From an uncultured Oscillospiraceae bacterium (GTDB lineage Bacteria; Bacillota; Clostridia; Oscillospirales; Ruminococcaceae), in NCBI GenBank assembly GCA_910583935.1, contig CAJTZM010000034.1, positions 1-5,471 on the forward strand: a stretch of 5,471 bases of DNA, in the 5' to 3' direction. Positions 1 to 4,614 of the stretch are shown piece after piece (position 1 is the first letter of the stretch; the number at the start of each line of letters is the position of its first letter). The notes under the pieces were generated by a model, which was not told the origin of the DNA, searched no databases, and saw only the letters and a list, made by a program, of their open reading frames with translations. Made by a program: the position numbers and the translations under genes.

Positions 1-1120
1 CCGAGGGCAGCGCACCCGGCAAAAGCGAAAATTCCTGGGCCGGGCCCTCCCCCGCCGCCAGGGCCGTCCAATCGCCGTCCGCCGCGCGGTATTGAGCCTC
101 GAACCGGCGCTGGGGCGTTCCGGTGGCAATCACATGCCGCCAGGAAAACGTCTGCGGCAGACTTCCGTCCACATACCCCAGGTCCGGCCGCAGCCCGGCG
201 GCGGCAGGCCTACTGTCCACGGTGGTCAGGCTCATCCAGTCGGACCATTCGCTCCAAATACCGTCATCCGACTGGACCCGTACGCACCAGTCTATCCCCC
301 CCTGGGCCGGAAAGGTCCCCGCCGGAACGGTGTGGCTCTCGCCGCCGCTGGTCACCGTGCTTTCCTGATAGGCGCTTTGCCCCGTCACCCGCCAGCGAAA
401 CTGATACCCCTGCTGCTGCACCGGCTGCTGTACACCGTAAGGATCCGCCCAAAACCGCCAGCGAAACACCGTGTCCGCCTGCTCGTTTACAAACCCCGAT
501 TTGGGCGCACAGTCCCTTACCCGCGGCACTACATCACTGTAGGTAAAAATCACATAGGGCTTGTTGGCCCCCGTGTGGGACTGCATGGTGATGCTGCCGT
601 TTAGTGCGTAGGAGGAATTTTTGTACAGGCTTCCCGTGCAGCCCGTTCCCACACTGGGATTCATCTTTGCAACGCCCTGCTCGATCCATTCCTGAATCCT
701 CGAGCTGCCGGCCCTTCCGAAATGGTTGTATTGGTTTTTCACCAGGTAGGAAAGCTCCTCCCCGGGCATGTCAATCATAAAGTTGTTGGCCCAAAGTCCC
801 CCTATAAACCGGCAGTTGTACCGGAACACAAACCGTCCGTTGTAAACGCTGCCCGAGGCGGACGAGGATACCCCGGTGACATAGACGTATAATACACAGT
901 CTGCCAGCTTCTTTTTCTTGTACCTGTCAACGAGCGGAAAGCATATGCTTACATCCATGCTGCTGTTAGGGGAAATGCCGTAGGGGTCGCCGTCGTAGAT
1001 AAAGCTGTACCGCTCCTGCGCGGTCAGGCTCGCGCCCCGCGTTGTCCCGGTCAGCTGATCCCAGGTGTAGCTTTGCACCCAGCTGTCGCTGGCATAGACC
1101 TTCTCGGTATACTCCGCCAT
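1..1120 (-). CDS. Fibre/adhesin-like phage structural protein with Fn3-type domains (partial, 3' end outside window)
   Basis: An open frame of 373 codons without a stop runs from an ATG at 1120 to the left edge, so only the N-terminal part is seen. The start is set by AGGAGG seven bases upstream. Residues 1-200 look like an all-beta module: they are rich in Tyr, Ser and Gly, with a helix-like stretch SSRIQEWIEQGVAKMNP near 139-155 and an ending KPYVIFTYSDVVP at 187-199. The ending resembles DNRLRE/CBM96-like modules (inference). Residues about 204-300 look like a fibronectin type III domain, opening CAPKSGFVN and closing with IWSEWSDW (288-295), a WSxWS-type Fn3 signature. A second Fn3-like domain starts near 304 and is cut by the edge. 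The likely role is a tail fibre, adsorption or surface-binding protein. It directly follows the repeat-bearing tail ORF, with no tape-measure gene between. The open frame and start are certain; the domain names and role are inferred from pattern. Confidence 0.75.
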   Translation of the reverse strand, partial: MAEYTEKVYASDSWVQSYTWDQLTGTTRGASLTAQERYSFIYDGDPYGISPNSSMDVSICFPLVDRYKKKKLADCVLYVYVTGVSSSASGSVYNGRFVFRYNCRFIGGLWANNFMIDMPGEELSYLVKNQYNHFGRAGSSRIQEWIEQGVAKMNPSVGTGCTGSLYKNSSYALNGSITMQSHTGANKPYVIFTYSDVVPRVRDCAPKSGFVNEQADTVFRWRFWADPYGVQQPVQQQGYQFRWRVTGQSAYQESTVTSGGESHTVPAGTFPAQGGIDWCVRVQSDDGIWSEWSDWMSLTTVDSRPAAAGLRPDLGYVDGSLPQTFSWRHVIATGTPQRRFEAQYRAADGDWTALAAGEGPAQEFSLLPGALPS

Positions 1121-1124
1121 TTCC

Positions 1125-1427
1125 TTACCTCCTCACATATCCGGCCCGGTACAGCAGCCGGGCGCTCTGCTTCTGCCTTTGTATGGCGTCCGGCACGTTT
1201 CCCTGATTTTCCCAATTGGACAAATCTTCCGTATTTTCCCAATTGGACAGATTTTCTATATTCTGCCAATTAGACAAATCTTCCGCAAATTTCCAATTAA
1301 ACCGTTCTTCCTGATGCTCCCAATTCGTCATATTTCCCTGATCCTTCCAATTCGATAAAACTTCCTGTGTCTTCCAATTGGACAATTTTGGGGTATTCTT
1401 CCAATTAGACAAAACTTCCTGATTTTG
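1125..1427 (-). other. In-frame extension of the tail ORF beyond the amber codon (LSNW repeats plus 24-residue tail)
   Basis: After the TAG at 1430-1428 the same frame stays open for 100 codons to a TAA at 1127-1125. It encodes the rest of interrupted repeat unit 3, then units 4-11, then a non-repeat tail NVPDAIQRQKQSARLLYRAG followed by YVRR. The repeat pattern continues in phase through the stop, so this stretch is clearly part of the same ancestral coding sequence. With the amber codon read as an amino acid the whole protein would be 420 residues instead of 319. No convincing SD-ATG exists at its start. An ATG at 1331 (unit 7, Met in NMTNW) has AAGGA about ten bases upstream and could start a 68-residue product, but this is weak. 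It could be a decayed tail end, a readthrough extension, or a separately initiated small protein. Confidence 0.7.
1128..1133 (-). promoter_or_regulatory. Ribosome binding site of the fibre-like gene, inside the upstream ORF
   Basis: On the minus strand AGGAGG lies seven bases before the ATG at 1120. The same six bases are the last two codons (Arg-Arg) of the upstream extension ORF, whose TAA (1127-1125) falls between the SD and the ATG. The two frames are therefore tightly packed. Translation through the repeat region up to this TAA would place ribosomes on the fibre start, so amber termination far upstream could change coupling to this gene (inference). Confidence 0.85.
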
Positions 1428-1496
1428 CTAATTAGACAAAACTTCCGCATTTTCCCAATTGGACAGATTTACCGAATCCTTCCAATTAGACAAAAC
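1200..1496 (-). repeat. Eleven tandem 27-bp repeats encoding the nonapeptide [V/N/D]LSNW[E/K]N.E
   Basis: Eleven consecutive 27-base units fill this interval without a gap. In order of translation they read VLSNWKDSV, NLSNWENAE, VLSN*QNQE, VLSNWKNTP, KLSNWKTQE, VLSNWKDQG, NMTNWEHQE, ERFNWKFAE, DLSNWQNIE, NLSNWENTE and DLSNWENQG. Asn at position 4 is encoded AAT in all eleven. Trp at position 5 is TGG in ten and TAG in the third. Leu (TTG, CTG, TTA) and Ser (TCT, TCC, TCG) vary synonymously, which points to selection on the peptide. The block is much more A+T-rich than its surroundings: unit 11 has 11 G/C in 27 bases. Units with TCC before AATTGG carry the palindrome CCAATTGG. I do not recognise the repeat as a named domain. 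Short Trp-containing tandem repeats can form solenoids or ligand-binding stalks, but the function here is unknown. Confidence 0.95.
1428..1430 (-). other. Amber codon replacing the invariant repeat Trp codon
   Basis: TAG stands where ten of the eleven repeat units have TGG, a difference of one G-to-A change on the coding strand. The next codon is CAA. The frame is open for 100 codons after it. Neighbouring genes in this window also end with TAG (the portal at 4615-4617 and the minor capsid gene at 2389-2391), so TAG acts as a normal stop here and general TAG reassignment is unlikely. Confidence 0.9.
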
Positions 1497-2387
1497 TTCC
1501 TTTTCCTTCCATACCCTGGACCGGTCCGGCAAAAAGGACCCGTTCTTACTCTCGTCCAGCCAGAAAAGGCCCGCCTGCTCTGTCAAAAGCTGGACCCCGA
1601 ACGCCGCAGTGCTGTCGGACTGGGGATCCGCGTCCCAGGAGGTCTGGGCCCAAATCGTGCAAAGGCCGCCCTTTGCCGGCAGGGCCTCGGCCGTGGGTCC
1701 GCACACCGCCAAAACCCACAGAACCTCCTCCCCCGCCTGCTGCCCCAGCGCCCTTTGCTGGAACGGATCCGCCGGGCAGAGACGGCCGGAAAACCGGAGC
1801 AGCCCGGCTTCGGCCTCGCGCCCCTGCCTTTGCCCGTCAAAGTCGTAAAGCCACCGCTGCCGCGACGCCTCCCTTTGCAGCCTGCCGATTCCGGCGGCGC
1901 ATTCGGTCCAGACCCGCGCGTCCGCCGGACCAAAGCCGAAAAACCACCGTGACCGGACCTGGTTGTCCGGCCGGCTTCTTTGGTAAAGCAGCCGGCCCTC
2001 CAGCGCGTAAATAAAGGTCTGCCCATCCTGCGCCGGATACAAAAGCCGGCCTTCGCCAATCCAAAGGCCTTCAAAGCTTCCCAGCGCCCCTAAATCCAGC
2101 GCGTTTTTTGTAAGACCGGCGGCCCAGTGGCTCAAGCACTCGGCAAAGGCCTCGTTTGCCACCCGCTCGCGCTCCTGCAGGCCGTACCCGGTCAGCTGGA
2201 TGGTAAACGCATACTGCCAGCGCTCGCTGCCCGCCCAGTCGGCAAACAGCCGCTTTTCCCCTGCGGGGAAAAGGCCGATGCAGGGCTCCGACTCCCGGAT
2301 GTAATCCACCAGCACCGGCCCGCCGATGCTGGGGCAGGCGGCCAGCGCCGCCTGCAGCCTTTTTATAATCGAATCCTGGTTTGGCAT
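1428..2387 (-). CDS. Tail-completion protein fused to a tail-tube-like domain, ending inside the LSNW repeats (319 aa)
   Basis: ATG at 2387 is preceded by GGAGGGGG and lies one base after the stop of the previous gene, so it is preferred over a start at 2432 inside that gene. Residues 1-136 match the pattern of the clostridial/SPP1-type tail-completion (minor capsid 3-like) proteins: an N-terminal helix ending in CPSIGG, then VLVDYI, then the strand pair WQYAFTIQLTGYG, then helix ERVANEAFAECLSHWAA, and a final strand YALEGRLLYQ that is the usual C-terminus of such proteins. About eight residues later a second domain begins, RWFFGFGPADARVW (147-160). It continues through WLYDFDGQ (179-186) and LRFSGRLCPADPFQQRALG (197-215) to about 280, in the style of major tail (tube) proteins with their ..W..i..GI.....YD..G...sG.R..gDP.q pattern. 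Residues 298-319 enter the LSNW repeats and stop at TAG. Normally these would be two adjacent genes. The frame and start are seen; the family assignments are pattern recognition without a search. Confidence 0.75.
   Translation of the reverse strand: MPNQDSIIKRLQAALAACPSIGGPVLVDYIRESEPCIGLFPAGEKRLFADWAGSERWQYAFTIQLTGYGLQERERVANEAFAECLSHWAAGLTKNALDLGALGSFEGLWIGEGRLLYPAQDGQTFIYALEGRLLYQRSRPDNQVRSRWFFGFGPADARVWTECAAGIGRLQREASRQRWLYDFDGQRQGREAEAGLLRFSGRLCPADPFQQRALGQQAGEEVLWVLAVCGPTAEALPAKGGLCTIWAQTSWDADPQSDSTAAFGVQLLTEQAGLFWLDESKNGSFLPDRSRVWKEKEVLSNWKDSVNLSNWENAEVLSN
2253..2273. other. Perfect 9-bp inverted repeat with a 3-base loop inside the tail ORF
   Basis: CTTTTCCCC (2253-2261) is followed by TGC and then by GGGGAAAAG (2265-2273). 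In the transcript this can fold into a stable hairpin at codons for FPAGEKR, about 115-135 bases after the start codon of the tail ORF. No U-run follows, so it is not a convincing terminator, and it may be a chance effect of the coding sequence. Confidence 0.5.
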
Positions 2388-2388
2388 C

Positions 2389-2823
2389 CTAAACCCCCTC
2401 CAGCTCCCAGTGGGAAAACCCCGACGGCACAACCACCCGCCGAATCAGCCGGATGCTGGCCGTCTCGTCGTATTGGCGCGTCAGCTCCCGCAGCGGCGTT
2501 TGGGGATCCCACCGGTAGGGGCAGTCCCCAAAAACCAGCAGATCGCCGATCTGAAAGGTAAAGTACGCCGCTCTTTCCTGCGGCTCCAGCAGCCGCCAGG
2601 CCTTGGGCGGCAGATAAGCCCTTTCCCCTGAAACCGCAGTCCCGGGGATCAGGACCCGCACCGCCGAAAGAAGCTCCTGCCCCTTTTTGCTGTACCGCCG
2701 CCCGGCAAAGCCGCCCTCCAGCGCGTTTTCCCAAAAAACCGCCGGCAGTACGGTGCGCACACACCGTTCCCCGTCCGCCTCCTCCCAGCGGTTGTATAAG
2801 GTGGCGCAGCCGTTGGTCAGCAT
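2389..2823 (-). CDS. Minor capsid / head-closure protein (144 aa)
   Basis: The ATG at 2823 overlaps the end of the connector gene by seven bases, which suggests translational coupling; a G-rich GGGGTGGGG stretch precedes it. The protein opens MLTNGCATLYNR, carries RCVRTVLPAVFWENA (20-34), has a beta segment YFTFQIGDLLVFGDC (77-91), and ends with QYDETASIRLIRRV then SGFSHWELEGV. The YD....I..v......HWE.gG ending and the RTVL..VFW motif are typical of the small minor capsid proteins (Minor_capsid_1 or DUF6751 type) found just after the connector in clostridial phages. They act in the head-tail interface, probably as an adaptor or stopper. The length fits the family. Longer upstream starts would lie deep in the connector gene and are disfavoured. 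The stop is TAG at 2391-2389, one base before the next start. Confidence 0.8.
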   Translation of the reverse strand: MLTNGCATLYNRWEEADGERCVRTVLPAVFWENALEGGFAGRRYSKKGQELLSAVRVLIPGTAVSGERAYLPPKAWRLLEPQERAAYFTFQIGDLLVFGDCPYRWDPQTPLRELTRQYDETASIRLIRRVVVPSGFSHWELEGV

Positions 2824-3155
2824 CCGCCCCACCCCCGAAACAGCATACCGTCCTCCAGATAGACCGCCGCCGCCTGGTAGGAATCCGGGTTTTTCGCACC
2901 CTCTTGATAGGTCACCGCGTATTGACCCGCCCTTTCCGAGCGGATGCCGTCCGTTTTCTGCGCCTGGGCCAGACTGTCGGCCACCGCGCATAAAGCCAGC
3001 TTAACCGTGTCCCTTTGCGGCTCTTTATCGCTTTTCCCCCTGGTCGCAAAGGATAAAAACGCCGCCGCCCGCCCCAAAAAATGGGTAAACTCCTGCTGGG
3101 ACAGGCTTCCCCCATACGCGTCCCGGTAAAAGGCAAAATCGCAGCCGTTGGTCAT
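2817..3155 (-). CDS. Gp6-like head-tail connector protein (112 aa)
   Basis: ATG at 3155 follows directly on a purine-rich AAAGGGGGGAGGAGG, which sets the start; it lies 34 bases after the capsid gene stop. The protein reads FYRDAYGGSLSQQEFTHFLG (9-28), then a helix VKLALCAVADSLAQAQ (51-66), then IRSERAGQYAVTYQEG (71-86), and ends AAVYLEDGMLFRGWGGC. The order YGG.LS..EF - helical bundle - SE..G.Y.V.Y - YL...GLLYRG is the hallmark of the Gp6-like connector/DNA packaging adaptor family (SPP1 gp15 / HK97 gp6 type), which forms a ring under the portal after DNA packaging. Length is normal. It overlaps the next gene by seven bases (TGA at 2819-2817). Confidence 0.88.
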   Translation of the reverse strand: MTNGCDFAFYRDAYGGSLSQQEFTHFLGRAAAFLSFATRGKSDKEPQRDTVKLALCAVADSLAQAQKTDGIRSERAGQYAVTYQEGAKNPDSYQAAAVYLEDGMLFRGWGGC

Positions 3156-3189
3156 CCTCCTCCCCCCTTTCCAAAAGCGCCGGCGGCCC

Positions 3190-4059
3190 TTAGGCCACGC
3201 TGTGCAGATAAACGCCCGCCGCCTTGTTTTCGTATACGTCCGCCAAGCCGTAGGCGCGGTAGAAAAACTTCCATCCGTCCGAGGTCTGGTTGTCCTGGGG
3301 CGCAATGATCTTGTTGACCGTGTGCTTGGGATACTGCAAAACCGCCGGCTTGTGCACAATTAAAAAGTTGATTTCTTGGGCTGCCTCCCCCTTGGAAAAG
3401 CCGCCGGCGGTCTGGCCCTCGGTGGAGCCGTCGTGCAGGGTAATTTGGGTGTAAAACCGGGATTTGGGCACCTTGATCACCTCTTGAAAGCTGTCCAGCA
3501 CCGCCTTGGATTTGGTGGTGTCCACATTTAAAATCAGATTGTAAAGGCCGGGATTGATAAACAAATACCGCTGCTCCTCCGGCACCTCCGCGTCGTCCAT
3601 GGCGTTTTGTCCCTCTAAAAGCGCCGCCAGCACCTCGTCGCCGCCGGACAGCCTTCCCGCCTTTTTGCCGATTCCGCTGTGAGAGGCGTAGGCCGCAAAC
3701 CGAAACGCGTCCATCTCCGGCGCAACCCTTGTGCGGACAAACTCGCCCGCCAGCCGCCCAAAGGCAACCCCCGCCGTCTCCTCGTCGTCCATGGCGTCCA
3801 CCGTAAACACGCGTCCCCGGTCGTAGTGAAACTGCACCGTTTCGCTGGACAGGGTCACGTCGCCCGCCACATAGCCGCCGCTGCGGGAATAATCGGCCAG
3901 CCCGTCCATGCTGATTTTAGGGATGACCATCTCCCCCGCATTGGCGCCCATCTGCACCAAAGCGCCGTCCCCGTCCAGCACCGCGGTCACCGCCGCGTTT
4001 TGATAGACCTCGTCTAATTTGTCGGTGTATTTTTTAAACCTTGCCAGTGTGTTTGCCAT
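3190..4059 (-). CDS. Major capsid protein, HK97-fold (289 aa)
   Basis: The ATG at 4059 shares one base with the TAA of the scaffold gene (TAATG) and has AAGGATG about eight bases upstream. Features typical of the clostridial-phage coat family are present. An N-terminal segment MANTLARFKKYTDKLDEVYQ is followed by a charged central segment HYDRGRVFTVDAMDDEET (78-95) that fits the E-loop/spine region, then FVRTRVAPEMDAFRFAAYA (107-125), RYLFINPGLYNLI (164-176) and IVHKPAVLQYPKHTVNKI (234-251). The end, WKFFYRAYGLADVYENKAAG (263-282), is the usual coat protein C-terminal strand set. Its place directly after a Gp20-type scaffold gene and before the connector agrees. It forms the icosahedral shell, assembled around the scaffold. 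There is no sign of truncation. Confidence 0.92.
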   Translation of the reverse strand: MANTLARFKKYTDKLDEVYQNAAVTAVLDGDGALVQMGANAGEMVIPKISMDGLADYSRSGGYVAGDVTLSSETVQFHYDRGRVFTVDAMDDEETAGVAFGRLAGEFVRTRVAPEMDAFRFAAYASHSGIGKKAGRLSGGDEVLAALLEGQNAMDDAEVPEEQRYLFINPGLYNLILNVDTTKSKAVLDSFQEVIKVPKSRFYTQITLHDGSTEGQTAGGFSKGEAAQEINFLIVHKPAVLQYPKHTVNKIIAPQDNQTSDGWKFFYRAYGLADVYENKAAGVYLHSVA

Positions 4060-4598
4060 TAAAAATCATCCTTTCTCTGTCCCGGGCCCGGCAGGCCCAT
4101 AATTTCCCGAATCCGGCAGTCCTCTGCGTCCGGGCCTATGTGGCTTCCCGGCCGCAGGATCTGGGGCGGCGCCTTCTGGGCGGAAAACAGATAGCTGTGC
4201 TGAACCTGAAGCCGGTCAATCGCCTCCCGGATCCTTTCCGGCGCGCCGTCCTCCCCCGGCCGCAGCGCCTCTTCGTCCAAAAGCGCCCGCACCGCCCTTT
4301 CGCTGCGTGCGCCGGACCGATGCAGCGCCTGACCCAGAGCCTCCTCAAAATCCCGCTGCCGCCACCTCTGCTTCCATTCCTCCTCAGCCTGCTGGGACCT
4401 TTGCCGCAGGCCGTCCGCCTGCTCCAGCTGCTGCCGGGACTGCTCGGCCTGCGCCTCCAGCTGCACGATTCGCTCCCGCATCCGCTCAAGGCCCGCCAGC
4501 CTTTGCTCGGCCTCGCCTAGCTCCCGGCCGTTTTCCTCCATGACCCGCTCAATCTGTTCTGGGCTTAAGCCCCATTCTCTGAGCTTTTGTGTTTCCAT
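4059..4598 (-). CDS. Gp20-type capsid scaffold protein (179 aa)
   Basis: The ATG at 4598 is preceded by AAGGGGAGGAGC and lies 16 bases after the portal stop; the frame is open further upstream (to about 4847), but that would overlap the portal gene heavily, so 4598 is chosen. The protein starts METQKLREWGLSPEQIERVM, followed by a long coiled coil at about residues 20-80 rich in Glu, Gln and Arg. A helical segment FEEALGQALHRSGARSERAV (84-103) follows, then ALLDEEALRP, a short helix ERIREAIDRLQ (121-131) and SYLFSAQKAPPQ (135-146), and a basic/acidic tail GQRKDDF. The motif series ...L..G..........ALLD...L.......I...I..L...H.YLF is characteristic of phage minor structural Gp20 scaffold proteins, which guide coat assembly and leave the procapsid. 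It overlaps the capsid gene by one base. Confidence 0.9.
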   Translation of the reverse strand: METQKLREWGLSPEQIERVMEENGRELGEAEQRLAGLERMRERIVQLEAQAEQSRQQLEQADGLRQRSQQAEEEWKQRWRQRDFEEALGQALHRSGARSERAVRALLDEEALRPGEDGAPERIREAIDRLQVQHSYLFSAQKAPPQILRPGSHIGPDAEDCRIREIMGLPGPGQRKDDF

Positions 4599-4614
4599 GC
4601 TCCTCCCCTTCCGG

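Noticed and set aside
92..604. 170-codon plus-strand open frame opposite the fibre-like gene
   Set aside because: It is rich in Pro, Arg and Gly, has no SD and no family pattern, and is antisense to a 373-codon frame with clear domains and a strong SD.
1428..1430. Genome-wide TAG reassignment (alternative genetic code phage)
   Set aside because: Two other genes in the window end with TAG exactly where the next gene starts, so TAG works as a stop; no other in-frame TAG interrupts a gene.
1200..1496. CRISPR array
   Set aside because: Units are directly tandem with a 27-base period and no conserved-repeat/spacer alternation; variation is codon-like and the block lies in frame in a coding sequence.
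1200..1496. Diversity-generating retroelement variable repeat
   Set aside because: No second template copy or reverse transcriptase is visible, and differences are not restricted to template adenines; the position is not the end of a C-type lectin domain.
1425..1952. 175-codon plus-strand open frame opposite the tail ORF
   Set aside because: Low-complexity Pro/Arg/Leu composition and no recognisable motif; it arises because the G+C-rich opposite strand has few stops, and the palindromic CCAATTGG repeat also opens this strand.
1428..2387. Drug resistance function for the tail-completion-like domain
   Set aside because: Related phage proteins are sometimes labelled chloramphenicol resistance in databases, but position and pattern fit a virion tail-completion protein.
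3156..3189. Terminator between capsid and connector genes
   Set aside because: The 34-base gap holds a short G+C-rich palindrome but no stable stem followed by a U-run, and it contains the SD of the next gene.
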